Source: Bacteroides sp.
Lineage (GTDB): Bacteria; Bacteroidota; Bacteroidia; Bacteroidales; Muribaculaceae
Direction of reading: 5' to 3'
NCBI GenBank assembly: GCA_014801945.1
Contig: JAAVDF010000029.1
Coordinates: 1-38,209, forward strand
DNA: 38,209 bases
Below, piece after piece: positions 1 to 7,652 of this stretch (positions within the stretch are counted from its first letter, which is position 1; every line of letters begins with the position of its first letter). The notes under the pieces are model-generated. The model did not search any database. It worked only from the letters and a program-made list of their open reading frames with translations, and was not told where the DNA came from. Both the position numbers and the translations under genes were made by a program.

Positions 1-118
1 ACGCAGTGTGATCGATCTCCTTGTCAGCCGCAACGGTTCATCGCTGATCTTCGTCACCCACTACACCCGCGAAATCCCCACAACTGTCACGAATACAAAA
101 ACTCTGGAGAAGATCTGA
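1..118 (+). CDS. ABC transporter ATP-binding protein, C-terminal end only
   Basis: An open frame enters the window at base 2 and ends at TGA 116-118, giving 38 residues. The piece SLIFVTHYTREIP resembles the H-loop region of ABC ATPases (a hydrophobic beta strand, then TH, here followed by Y), with a short tail ending TLEKI. The closest pattern I know is the ModF/PhrA-like group of stand-alone ABC ATPases, where the H-loop reads FVTHY. Walker A, Walker B and signature motifs lie outside the window, so substrate and subfamily cannot be given. The next gene has its own promoter 55 bases downstream, so this gene probably ends its transcription unit here. Confidence 0.55.
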   Translation, partial: RSVIDLLVSRNGSSLIFVTHYTREIPTTVTNTKTLEKI

Positions 119-172
119 CGAGAATCCACAGAAGCCATCCGTTGGCGCAGAACCAAAATACCGCATCTGATG

Positions 173-204
173 TTTGCATAAAAGGAAACTTTCAGTTATC
201 TTTG
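173..204 (+). promoter_or_regulatory. Bacteroidota-type promoter of the toxin-antitoxin pair
   Basis: TTTG at 173-176 is followed after 20 bases by TATCTTTG at 197-204, a full match to the Bacteroidota sigma-ABfr consensus (TTTG, 19-21 bases, TAnnTTTG). Transcription would begin near 210, about 15 bases before the ATG at 226. This rules out the alternative TTG start at 142, which would lie upstream of the promoter. Confidence 0.75.
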
Positions 205-225
205 CGGTATAATTCAAATTCCCAG

Positions 226-570
226 ATGGATAAGATCTATTTTAAATTCATAGCGTTGCCTGAGGCCAGAGAGTTCATTCGGTCTCTTATGCCTGAAATA
301 CGTGAGAAAGTATATTACAACATACGCAAAGTGAGCGGAGGCATAAAGGATCGTGAACTGTTTAAAAAGTTAGAAGGCACTGAAATTTGGGAATTTCGAA
401 CACTATATAAAGGTAGCTGCTATCGGTTGTTTGCCTTTTGGGATAAAACTGAGGAAACGTTTGTGATCGCTACTCACGGAATCATAAAGAAAACTCAGAA
501 AACACCTTTGAAGGAAATATCCAAAGCCGAACAGATCAGAAAAGAATACCTTGCAAAAAATAATTCCTAA
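226..570 (+). CDS. HigB/RelE-type toxin (phage Gp49-like family)
   Basis: This 114-residue protein looks like a ribosome-dependent mRNA interferase of the RelE/HigB superfamily, Gp49-like (DUF891) branch. Visible family features are the basic middle (LEGTEIWEFRTLYKGSCYRL), the core strand RLFAFWD, the strand TFVIATHGIIKKTQKTP, and a C-terminal helix of the form AEQIRKEYL. I start it at ATG 226 because a full promoter lies at 173-204; an upstream TTG frame would add 28 residues with no family resemblance. The toxin precedes an HTH antitoxin by 76 bases, the order typical of higBA. Catalytic residues in this branch are variable, so activity cannot be judged from sequence. Codon use is more A/T-rich than in the core genes that follow, which fits horizontal acquisition. 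Confidence 0.85.
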   Translation: MDKIYFKFIALPEAREFIRSLMPEIREKVYYNIRKVSGGIKDRELFKKLEGTEIWEFRTLYKGSCYRLFAFWDKTEETFVIATHGIIKKTQKTPLKEISKAEQIRKEYLAKNNS

Positions 571-590
571 AAATAACGGTCTCTTAGAGA

Positions 591-640
591 TCATACAAAG
601 CTCAAATAATATGGCCTTCAGGCCGTAACTTAGCTCATAC
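591..640 (+). promoter_or_regulatory. Possible operator between toxin and antitoxin genes
   Basis: The 76-base spacer holds an inverted repeat GGCCT-TC-AGGCC (613-624) flanked by two copies of AGCTCA (599-604 and 632-637) and two copies of TCATAC (591-596 and 635-640). Small repeats like these are often antitoxin binding sites, but in higBA systems the operator usually lies at the promoter, so this is only a suggestion. Confidence 0.3.
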
Positions 641-646
641 TGAATC

Positions 647-964
647 ATGGAAAAAAAATATTACACACTGGACGAAATGCTTGACGAAGATCTCGGTAAA
701 ATCGGGACTCCTCAGCGTGATGCATTTGAATCCGCTGTCCAAGAGGAAATCCGCGCCTACCACATCGGTGAGGCAATACGCAAAGCCCGTCAGGAGCGTT
801 CGATGACACAGGAACAGCTTGGAGAGCTTATGGGCGTAAAAAAAGCGCGCGTCTCAAAGATCGAGAACGGACACAACATTACGATATCCACTATGGCAAG
901 AGCCTTCAAGGCTATGGGTATCCCTGCCTCACTAAATCTCGGAGGCATACAGGTGGCACTCTGA
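647..964 (+). CDS. HigA-like XRE-family antitoxin
   Basis: This 105-residue protein should be the antitoxin that neutralises the toxin encoded just upstream and represses the operon by DNA binding. A Cro/C1-type helix-turn-helix is clear at residues 54-76 (TQEQLGELMGVKKARVSKIE), with the usual recognition-helix serine and the KIENG turn. The N-terminal 40 residues are acidic (LDEMLDEDLGKIGTPQRDAF) and resemble the toxin-binding part of antitoxins paired with Gp49-like toxins. No separate promoter was seen in front of it, so it is probably co-transcribed with the toxin from the 173-204 promoter. The pair is complete and has no frameshift. Confidence 0.85.
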   Translation: MEKKYYTLDEMLDEDLGKIGTPQRDAFESAVQEEIRAYHIGEAIRKARQERSMTQEQLGELMGVKKARVSKIENGHNITISTMARAFKAMGIPASLNLGGIQVAL

Positions 965-1049
965 GCGAATAAGATCTGTCGGAAAGACTAAATTTTGTTA
1001 TCATCCGGTCTCTTACACGCTTTAGAGCTTACTTCTCACGTTTTTTATG

Positions 1050-1057
1050 TACCTTTG
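1050..1057 (+). promoter_or_regulatory. Probable -7 element of the gpmI promoter
   Basis: TACCTTTG matches the Bacteroidota TAnnTTTG element and lies 37 bases before the gpmI ATG. No TTTG stands at the expected upstream distance; only a T-rich stretch near 1021 is present, so the -33 element is weak or absent. Confidence 0.5.
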
Positions 1058-1094
1058 CAATCTCGAAAAATAACATTACAATTTCTATAACATC

Positions 1095-2609
1095 ATGGCA
1101 AAGAAAGCATTGTTAATGATTCTTGACGGATGGGGCATCGGCAACCACTCAAAGAGCGACGCCATCTCATCCACTCCCACTCCCTACTGGGACTATCTCG
1201 TAAACACCTATCCCCACAGCCAGCTTCAGGCTTCAGGAGAAAATGTAGGTCTGCCCGACGGTCAGATGGGCAACTCCGAAGTGGGTCACCTCAATATCGG
1301 CGCAGGCCGAGTGGTCTATCAGGACCTCGTGAAAATCAACAAGGCGTGCGAGGATGGCTCTATCCTCTCCAACCCTGAGATCGTAAACGCTTTCACCTAC
1401 GCCCGCGACAACGGTAAGGCCATCCACTTCATGGGTCTTACAAGCGACGGCGGCGTACACTCATCACTCGATCACCTCTATGCCCTCTGCGACATAGCCA
1501 AGCATTACGGGCTCGAAAAGGTGTATATCCACTGCTTCATGGATGGCCGTGACACCGACCCCCACAGCGGTAAAGGATTCATCGAAGCTCTCCAAAACCA
1601 CTGCGAGAAGTCAGCCGGCAAGATCGCATCGATCATCGGCCGCTACTACGCAATGGACCGCGACAAACGCTGGGAGCGCGTCAAGGTGGCTTACGATCTT
1701 CTCGTCAAGGGCGAAGGCAAGCAGGCAACCGACATGGTGGCTGCAGTTCAGGAAAGCTATGACGAAGATGTCACCGACGAGTTCATCAAGCCTATCAACA
1801 ATGCTACGATCGACGGAACTATCAAAGAGGATGATGCCGTTATCTTCTTCAACTACCGCAACGACCGTGCCAAGGAGCTCACAGTAGCCCTCACGCAGCA
1901 TGACATTCCCGAAGCTGACATGAAGGTTATCCCCGGCCTCCAGTACTACTGCATGACCCCCTACGACGCTTCATTCACCGGTGTGCACATCCTCTTCCCC
2001 AAAGAGAATGTCGAGAACACACTCGGCGAATATCTTTCAAGCCTCGACAAGAAGCAGCTCCACATAGCTGAGACCGAAAAGTATGCCCACGTGACCTTCT
2101 TCTTCAACGGCGGACGCGAAGCTCCCTACGAAGGCGAGGAGCGCATACTCGTGGCCTCACCCAAAGTTGCCACATACGACCTCAAGCCTGAAATGAGTGC
2201 CTATGAGGTGAAGGACAAACTCGTGGAGGCAATCAAGGAGGAGAAATATGACTTCATCGTGGTCAACTATGCCAACGGCGACATGGTAGGTCACACAGGT
2301 GTCTATGAGGCTATCTGCAAAGCTGTCAAGGCTGTCGATGAATGCGTAAAGGATACCGTCGAGGCTGCAAAGGCCGCCGGCTACGAGGTCATCATCATAG
2401 CCGACCACGGTAATGCCGACAATGCCATCAATGCCGACGGCACTCCCAACACCGCCCACTCGCTCAATCCCGTGCCCTGCATCTACGTGACAGAGCGCAA
2501 GGACGCTACGGTCGAGGACGGCAAACTTGCCGACGTCGCACCCACCATGCTCAAGATCATGGGACTTCCCCAACCCAAGGAGATGACCGGCCACGCCCTC
2601 ATCAACTGA
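1095..2609 (+). CDS. gpmI: 2,3-bisphosphoglycerate-independent phosphoglycerate mutase
   Basis: GpmI interconverts 3-phosphoglycerate and 2-phosphoglycerate in glycolysis and gluconeogenesis, using two Mn ions and a phosphoserine intermediate in the cytoplasm. The 504 residues match the usual length. The N-terminus [16 protein letters not shown] carries the first metal aspartate (Asp11), and [14 protein letters not shown] holds the nucleophile serine (Ser61). Further conserved pieces are [27 protein letters not shown] and, near the C-terminus, [10 protein letters not shown] with metal-binding Asp and His. The gene follows a TACCTTTG promoter element and is followed after 11 bases by the serine dehydratase gene, so the two probably share a transcript. 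That pairing joins lower glycolysis with a route from serine to pyruvate. Nothing is missing or unusual. Confidence 0.97.
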   Translation: MAKKALLMILDGWGIGNHSKSDAISSTPTPYWDYLVNTYPHSQLQASGENVGLPDGQMGNSEVGHLNIGAGRVVYQDLVKINKACEDGSILSNPEIVNAFTYARDNGKAIHFMGLTSDGGVHSSLDHLYALCDIAKHYGLEKVYIHCFMDGRDTDPHSGKGFIEALQNHCEKSAGKIASIIGRYYAMDRDKRWERVKVAYDLLVKGEGKQATDMVAAVQESYDEDVTDEFIKPINNATIDGTIKEDDAVIFFNYRNDRAKELTVALTQHDIPEADMKVIPGLQYYCMTPYDASFTGVHILFPKENVENTLGEYLSSLDKKQLHIAETEKYAHVTFFFNGGREAPYEGEERILVASPKVATYDLKPEMSAYEVKDKLVEAIKEEKYDFIVVNYANGDMVGHTGVYEAICKAVKAVDECVKDTVEAAKAAGYEVIIIADHGNADNAINADGTPNTAHSLNPVPCIYVTERKDATVEDGKLADVAPTMLKIMGLPQPKEMTGHALIN

Positions 2610-2620
2610 TAATCTTTTTG

Positions 2621-3817
2621 ATGGAATCAATCAAACAACTCTATAAGATCGGCCACGGCCCGTCGAGTTCTCACACGATGGGTCCTCTGAAAGCCGCCCA
2701 AGAGTTTGGCTCCCGTCACAGGGACGCCGCATCATTCACCGTGACCCTTTACGGCGCCCTTGCCGGCACCGGAAAGGGTCACATGACTGATGTGGCTATT
2801 CTCGGAGAGCTCGAACCTATAGCTCCCACCACTATCCTGTGGCAACCCGATATTTTTCTCCCTTTCCATCCAAACGGGATGACCTTCCGTGCGTTTGATG
2901 CCGAGGGCAAGGAACTTGAATGCCAGACGGTATATTCAATCGGCGGCGGCGACATAGTTCATGAAGGCGAGGAGCGTCCGCAAGCCAAGAAAGTATATCC
3001 TATGACCAAAATCAACGATATACTTGAATGGACCAGACAGACAGGCAAAAGTTTTTGGGAATATGTCGAGGAGTATGACGACAGCGATGTGTGGGACTAT
3101 CTCGCTGAAGTGTGGCGGGTGATGAAAGAAGCCGTCGAACGCGGCATTGATGCCGAAGGCGTGCTTCCCGGCGGACTCGGTGTGCGTCGCAAGGCCGTCA
3201 GTTATTATCTCCATGCCGCCGGCCACAATGACAGCCTGCGCAGTCGCGGACTAGTCTATGCCTACGCTCTCGCCGTCAGTGAGGAGAATGCCTCCGGAGG
3301 TATGATCGTGACCGCACCTACGTGCGGATCATGCGGAGTGCTTCCTGCTGTGCTCTATCATCTTTCTACATCAAAAAATTTCAGCGACAAGCGCATTCTT
3401 CGCGCACTTGCCACAGCCGGACTATTCGGAAGCGTCGTCAAGTACAATGCCTCTGTCTCAGGTGCCGAAGTAGGGTGTCAGGGAGAAGTAGGCGTAGCCT
3501 GTGCGATGGCTGCGGCCGCTGCCAGTCAGCTTTTCGGAGGTACGCCGGCACAGATCGAATATTCCGCGGAGATGGGTCTCGAACACCACCTCGGACTGAC
3601 ATGTGATCCCGTGTGTGGACTCGTGCAGATCCCCTGCATCGAACGCAACGCCTACGCTGCAGCCCGCGCGCTCGACAGCAATCTATATGCATCATTCTCG
3701 GACGGAAGTCACTCCGTATCCTTCGACCGCATTGTTGAAGTGATGAAGCAGACCGGTCACGATCTGCCCTCGATCTACAAGGAAACCGCGCAGGGCGGAC
3801 TTGCGGCGATAAAATAA
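2621..3817 (+). CDS. L-serine ammonia-lyase, iron-sulfur type, single chain
   Basis: This enzyme deaminates L-serine to pyruvate and ammonia with an oxygen-sensitive [4Fe-4S] cluster acting as Lewis acid. Both family domains are in one 398-residue chain: an N-terminal beta (ACT-like) domain opening with GPSSSHTMGP, and a C-terminal alpha domain with TAPTCGSCGVLPA (Cys235, Cys238), GCQGEVGVACAMAAAA and CDPVCGLVQIPC (Cys328, Cys332, Cys339), the cysteines that are candidates for cluster ligands. The chain is shorter than E. coli SdaA but usual for Bacteroidota. I chose ATG 2621; a TTG three bases earlier adds only one residue. It lies 11 bases after gpmI, so co-transcription is likely. In an anaerobe it would feed pyruvate from serine. 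Confidence 0.93.
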   Translation: MESIKQLYKIGHGPSSSHTMGPLKAAQEFGSRHRDAASFTVTLYGALAGTGKGHMTDVAILGELEPIAPTTILWQPDIFLPFHPNGMTFRAFDAEGKELECQTVYSIGGGDIVHEGEERPQAKKVYPMTKINDILEWTRQTGKSFWEYVEEYDDSDVWDYLAEVWRVMKEAVERGIDAEGVLPGGLGVRRKAVSYYLHAAGHNDSLRSRGLVYAYALAVSEENASGGMIVTAPTCGSCGVLPAVLYHLSTSKNFSDKRILRALATAGLFGSVVKYNASVSGAEVGCQGEVGVACAMAAAAASQLFGGTPAQIEYSAEMGLEHHLGLTCDPVCGLVQIPCIERNAYAAARALDSNLYASFSDGSHSVSFDRIVEVMKQTGHDLPSIYKETAQGGLAAIK

Positions 3818-3907
3818 GCATTATAAAAATTAAAATATAGGGGATTAGGGCCCTTACTGAATTTTAGCAACAATTATAATCAACTCCACTCACGTTTCTC
3901 GGAAGAA

Positions 3908-5494
3908 ATGACACGAAAATATGACTATCTTGTAATCGGCTCAGGCATTGCAGGTATGAGCTTTGCCCTCAAAGTCGCTTCAAAGGGACGCGTGGCCCTT
4001 ATCTGCAAGACCACGCTCGACGAAGCCAACACGGCTCTTGCTCAGGGCGGTGTGGCTTCTGTCACAAATCTCGAAGTGGATGACTTCGACAAACATATCA
4101 ACGATACCATGATTGCAGGTGACTGGCTCAGTGATCCCGAAGCTGTCCGTAAAGTGGTCACCGAAGCTCCCGCACAGATCCGCGAACTCATAGGCTGGGG
4201 TGTCGAATTCGACAAGAAGGCTGACGGATCTTTCGATCTGCACCGCGAGGGCGGACACTCTGAATTCCGTATTCTCCATCACGCCGACAACACCGGCTTC
4301 GAGATTCAGGAATCACTCATCGAGGCCGTCAAGGCTAATCCGGACATCGATATTTTCGAACATCATTTCGCCATCGAGATCCTCACACAGCACCATTTAG
4401 GTAAGATAGTCACCCGCCGCACTCCGGACATCACCTGCTACGGAGCTTACGTGCTAAATACCGACACCGGCGAAGTGGATACTTTCCTCTCACGCATCAC
4501 CCTGATCGCCACCGGCGGTGTCGGGGCGGTGTATCAGACCACTACAAATCCTCTCGTTGCCACAGGCGACGGTATCGCCATGGTCTATCGTGCAAAGGGA
4601 ACGGTAAAGGATATGGAGTTTATCCAGTTCCACCCCACCGCACTCTATCATCCCGGTGACCGTCCCAGCTTCCTCATCACTGAAGCCATGCGAGGCTACG
4701 GCGCAGTGTTGCGCAACCTCAAGGGTGAAGAATTCATGCACAAGTATGATCCACGCCTTTCACTTGCTCCGCGCGACATCGTGGCCCGTGCCATTGACTC
4801 CGAAATGAAGCTTACCGGTGATGACCACGTTTATCTCGACGTGACACACAAAGATCCGGAGGAGACCAAGAAACACTTCCCCAACATCTATGCCAAGTGT
4901 CTGTCGCTCGGCATCGACATTACGAAGGACTATATACCTGTCGCCCCGGCCGCCCACTATCTATGCGGAGGAATCAAAGTGGATGGAAATGCTGAATCGT
5001 CCATCAAACGTCTGTATGCAGTCGGCGAATGCTCGTGCACCGGTCTCCACGGAGGCAACCGTCTGGCCTCAAATTCACTCATCGAGGCTGTGGTCTATGC
5101 TGACGCTGCGGCGCGCCATGCAGTCGAAAACGCTCCACACTATGATTTCCGCACGGATATCCCTGCATGGAATGACGAGGGCACGCGCCACACCGAGGAG
5201 ATGGTGCTGATCACACAGAGTATCAAGGAAGTCAATCAGATCATGGGAACATACGTCGGTATCGTGCGTTCGGATCTGCGCCTCGACAGGGCATGGAACC
5301 GCCTCGACATACTCTATGAGGAGACCGAGAAACTGTTCAAGCAGTCCAAGGCCTCACGCGAGATATGCGAGCTGCGCAACATTATCAACGTTGGCTACCT
5401 CATCATGCGTCAGGCCAAGGAACGTAAGGAATCCCGCGGTCTGCACTATACCGTAGATTATCCTCCCGTGCCCCACGGACCATCAGAAGCATGA
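3908..5494 (+). CDS. nadB: L-aspartate oxidase
   Basis: NadB oxidises L-aspartate to iminoaspartate, the first step of de novo NAD synthesis; in anaerobes fumarate can be the electron acceptor. The 528-residue length is typical. The N-terminal FAD fold shows YDYLVIGSGIAGMSFALKVA (Rossmann GxGxxG near residues 11-16), then ALAQGGVASV, the family block REGGHSEFRILHHADNTG, QFHPTALYHPG, the active-site loop ITEAMRGYGAVLRN, and PVAPAAHYLCGGIKVD. ECSCTGLHGGNRLASNSL is the C-terminal FAD-contact motif. It resembles succinate dehydrogenase flavoproteins, but the GGHS block and the absence of a covalent-FAD histidine motif favour NadB. nadA and nadC are not next to it, so the pathway is dispersed. The 90-base gap upstream is A/T-rich, with no clear promoter match. 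Confidence 0.95.
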   Translation: MTRKYDYLVIGSGIAGMSFALKVASKGRVALICKTTLDEANTALAQGGVASVTNLEVDDFDKHINDTMIAGDWLSDPEAVRKVVTEAPAQIRELIGWGVEFDKKADGSFDLHREGGHSEFRILHHADNTGFEIQESLIEAVKANPDIDIFEHHFAIEILTQHHLGKIVTRRTPDITCYGAYVLNTDTGEVDTFLSRITLIATGGVGAVYQTTTNPLVATGDGIAMVYRAKGTVKDMEFIQFHPTALYHPGDRPSFLITEAMRGYGAVLRNLKGEEFMHKYDPRLSLAPRDIVARAIDSEMKLTGDDHVYLDVTHKDPEETKKHFPNIYAKCLSLGIDITKDYIPVAPAAHYLCGGIKVDGNAESSIKRLYAVGECSCTGLHGGNRLASNSLIEAVVYADAAARHAVENAPHYDFRTDIPAWNDEGTRHTEEMVLITQSIKEVNQIMGTYVGIVRSDLRLDRAWNRLDILYEETEKLFKQSKASREICELRNIINVGYLIMRQAKERKESRGLHYTVDYPPVPHGPSEA

Positions 5495-5554
5495 TTTTAG
5501 AAGTTCGCGCCTCGTGCAACAATAAAAATTCGCTCTCGTGTGTTATAATATTGT

Positions 5555-6220
5555 ATGACACAATCCTATAGACAATACATAATCTCCATCATCCTCACGG
5601 CTCTGTGTGCGCTCGGCGCATACGGCAATCCTGCCATGCCTGTGGATGATCCCGAAGATTTAGGGCCGGTGAAAGTCGGCTCAGGCCGTGTGAAACCCCT
5701 TCAGGGCTATTACTATTTTGATGGCGACGAGGGGGAAAACACACTCATGCTCGTACTTGCGGACGTGACCGTCTATCCTCCATTGAAGTTCAAAAACAAG
5801 AAGGAGGAGGAATTTTACTGGAAGACCGTGCGTGATGTCAAGAAAACGCTCCCCTACGCAAAACTCATCTGCGAGACCCTGATCGAGACCTACGAGTATA
5901 TCGAGACGTTTCCGACTCAGAAAGAGCGTGAGGAACATCTGAAGAAGATGGAGGGTGCGGTGTTCGAGCAGTACAAACCTGCGCTTAAAAAATTCACCAA
6001 ATCGCAAGCCCAGATGTTGATCAAGCTCATCAACCGCGAGACGAACCAGTCGAGCTACAACATCCTCAAAGCTTTCCTCGGTTCATTCCGAGCAGGCTTC
6101 TGGCAGACATTCGGACGTTTCTTCGGTGTCAATCTCAAGACCTCCTATAAACCGGAGACTGACCGCAAGGATGCAATCGTAGAGCGCGTAGCCACAATGG
6201 TCGAACTGGGGCAATTGTGA
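5555..6220 (+). CDS. DUF4294 family exported protein
   Basis: A 221-residue protein of a family known mainly from Bacteroidota and without assigned function. The first 24 residues form a signal peptide (basic-polar start, hydrophobic IISIILTALCALGAYG), so the mature protein is probably periplasmic. The middle (residues 55-140) is the conserved domain: LMLVLADVTVYPPLKFKNKK, then EFYWKTVRDVKKTLPYAKL and a charged helical stretch. The C-terminal part (FTKSQAQMLIKLINRETNQSSYNI, split as seen at about residues 149-170; then FRAGFWQTFGRFFGVNLKTSY) is also typical. It stands 60 bases after nadB without a strong promoter (TAATATTG overlaps the start region), and a large hairpin follows 31 bases after its stop. 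Confidence 0.8.
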   Translation: MTQSYRQYIISIILTALCALGAYGNPAMPVDDPEDLGPVKVGSGRVKPLQGYYYFDGDEGENTLMLVLADVTVYPPLKFKNKKEEEFYWKTVRDVKKTLPYAKLICETLIETYEYIETFPTQKEREEHLKKMEGAVFEQYKPALKKFTKSQAQMLIKLINRETNQSSYNILKAFLGSFRAGFWQTFGRFFGVNLKTSYKPETDRKDAIVERVATMVELGQL

Positions 6221-6251
6221 TATCCCGGCATCTAACCCAAACATTACATAA

Positions 6252-6306
6252 TTTTCCCTTTTGAAGGTGACAATTTAGCCACAATAGTCACCTTCAAAAG
6301 GGAAAA
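6252..6306. repeat. Perfect 20-bp inverted repeat with 15-base loop
   Basis: The left arm 6252-6271 and right arm 6287-6306 are exact reverse complements; the loop is 6272-6286. The outer ends are T-rich on the left and A-rich on the right, so neither strand gives the stem-then-U-tract order of an intrinsic terminator. It lies between the DUF4294 gene and the 3' end of the minus-strand RNA. It may be a factor-independent pause, an RNase-processed mRNA 3' end, or a small palindromic repeat element. Confidence 0.85.
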
Positions 6307-6371
6307 ATCGTCTTATAACAATAGATATCTCTTCTCTTATACCATAGATAAATATCCTAAAAATCGGACAC

Positions 6372-6408
6372 AAAAAAGCCCGGAAGGACGCTGGTTCCAC
6401 TTCCGGGC
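6372..6408 (-). terminator. Intrinsic terminator of the minus-strand RNA
   Basis: On the minus strand GCCCGGAAG (6408-6400) pairs perfectly with CTTCCGGGC (6386-6378) around a 13-base loop and is followed by six U residues (6377-6372). This is a strong rho-independent terminator and fixes the direction and 3' end of the hairpin-rich RNA. Confidence 0.88.
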
Positions 6409-6586
6409 GGGTGATAATGGCGGGGACGGGGTTTCGATGCCGTCCCCAAAGGTTTCTACGGCTTAGAAACCTTGAATCGGGGCAGAGAGAGTCTGACCGC
6501 GAGGGTCAGAACCCTGCTCTTCTTAATATAGCCTGTGGCATCTTGGCCAGAGACTACCTCTTGAACGTCTTATCTTTCGTGCGTTC
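6372..6586 (-). ncRNA. Candidate structured noncoding RNA with six consecutive hairpins
   Basis: Read on the minus strand, about 210 bases form hairpin after hairpin with almost no open frame: GAACG/CGTTC (6586-6582 with 6567-6563); a 10-pair stem with one mismatch across 6556-6529; TCTGACC/GGTCAGA (6510-6504 with 6498-6492); an 8-bp stem GGTTTCTA/TAGAAACC (6471-6464 with 6458-6451); an 8-bp GGGGACGG/CCGTCCCC stem (6447-6440 with 6429-6422); and a terminator hairpin with a six-U tail. A weak -7-like TATTTATG lies at 6593-6586. The length, promoter-to-terminator layout and host order recall the Bacteroidales-1 RNA class or a 6S-like regulator, but I cannot align it to either from memory. It lies divergent to rsmA. 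It is not tRNA, tmRNA or RNase P RNA by visible motifs. Confidence 0.55.
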
Positions 6587-6645
6587 ATAAATAAAACATC
6601 CGAGGGGAGCAATGGTTGAACACAGAGCATTAAAAGAAGTAAAAC

Positions 6646-6679
6646 CTTGTTAAGATTTCATCAAAAACGCGTAACTTTG
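6646..6679 (+). promoter_or_regulatory. Promoter of rsmA-mgtE
   Basis: TAACTTTG at 6672-6679 matches TAnnTTTG; CTTG at 6646-6649 is a near match to the -33 TTTG with a 22-base spacer. Transcription would start near 6685, about 33 bases before the rsmA ATG. Confidence 0.65.
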
Positions 6680-6717
6680 CATCAAGTAATAACCAGTAGC
6701 AACAAGCGCACCAACCC

Positions 6718-7539
6718 ATGAAACGAACTAACTCCAAAGCCGGACAGGGAGGCGATGTACGCCCCAAAAAGGCTCTCGGACAGCACTTCCTGACCGATGA
6801 GAGCATAGCAGCACGCATTGCCGACACACTCGCTCCTTACAAGGGTCTCCCCGTGATGGAGGTAGGTCCGGGTATGGGCGTATTGACAAAGTATCTTATC
6901 GCAGCCGGCCATGATGTAAAGGTAGCTGAAATCGACGGTGAGAGCATCGAATATCTGCGCTATAACTATCCCGAACTTGCCGGTCGCATCCTCGATGCCG
7001 ATTTTCTCCGGCTTGACCTCGCACAGATCTATCCCGACGGCCAGAAATTCTGTGTCATCGGCAACTATCCCTACAATATTTCCTCGCAGATATTTTTCCA
7101 TGTGCTTGATTACCGCGATCAGGTGACTTGCTGCTCCGGAATGCTCCAACGCGAGGTGGCCGAACGCTTCGCTGCCGCTCCGGGCACTAAGGCACGTGGA
7201 ATCCTCAGCGTGTTGCTTCAGGCATGGTACGACGTGGAATATCTGTTCACAGTGGATGAAAACGTGTTCAATCCTCCGCCCAAGGTCAAGAGCGGAGTCA
7301 TCAGGATGGTGCGCAATTCCGTGACAGATCTCGGATGTGACGACCGTCTCTTCAAATCAGTGGTCAAAACAGCCTTCGGCCAACGCCGCAAGACGCTGCG
7401 CAATTCTCTGCGCGGGATGTTTCCTGCAGGTGTCCCCTTGCCCGACACTCCTCTCATGGCCATGCGCCCCGAACAGCTGTCGGTGGCACAGTTCGTCGAA
7501 CTGACCTTGATGATCAGCTCGGCAAGAGAAGGGAAGTAA
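6718..7539 (+). CDS. rsmA: 16S rRNA dimethyladenosine transferase RsmA/KsgA
   Basis: RsmA dimethylates two adjacent adenines (A1518 and A1519 in E. coli numbering) near the 3' end of 16S rRNA and acts as a checkpoint in small-subunit maturation. The 273 residues fit the family. The start KKALGQHFLTDESIA is diagnostic; the S-adenosylmethionine loop EVGPGMG is at residues 48-54; motif IV NYPY, which binds the target adenine, is at 116-119; FNPPPKVKSGVIRM follows in the C-terminal domain. A Bacteroidota promoter stands 39 bases upstream. The mgtE gene follows after 113 bases with no visible promoter or terminator between them, so they may be co-transcribed. Confidence 0.97.
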   Translation: MKRTNSKAGQGGDVRPKKALGQHFLTDESIAARIADTLAPYKGLPVMEVGPGMGVLTKYLIAAGHDVKVAEIDGESIEYLRYNYPELAGRILDADFLRLDLAQIYPDGQKFCVIGNYPYNISSQIFFHVLDYRDQVTCCSGMLQREVAERFAAAPGTKARGILSVLLQAWYDVEYLFTVDENVFNPPPKVKSGVIRMVRNSVTDLGCDDRLFKSVVKTAFGQRRKTLRNSLRGMFPAGVPLPDTPLMAMRPEQLSVAQFVELTLMISSAREGK

Positions 7540-7652
7540 TTCTTAAAAATTAAACGCAAACAGTCACTCAAAGCAACTCCCTAAAGGATTCTAAGAGTTA
7601 CTTCGTAAACGAGTCATCATTCTCCAACACCTCGCTCCTCCACGTAATAACT

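Noticed and set aside
142-225. N-terminal extension of the toxin from a TTG codon
   Set aside because: It overlaps a perfect promoter at 173-204 and has no resemblance to the toxin family.
6252-6306. Reading the 20-bp inverted repeat as an intrinsic terminator
   Set aside because: No U-tract follows the stem on either strand.
6421-6448. tRNA or tmRNA T-arm suggested by GGTTTCGATGCC and a minus-strand CCCCGCCA
   Set aside because: The loop is 10 rather than 7 bases and no matching acceptor, D or anticodon arms exist nearby.
7540-7652. Mg2+ riboswitch (M-box) before mgtE
   Set aside because: The gap is only 113 bases and contains no long conserved stems of that class.
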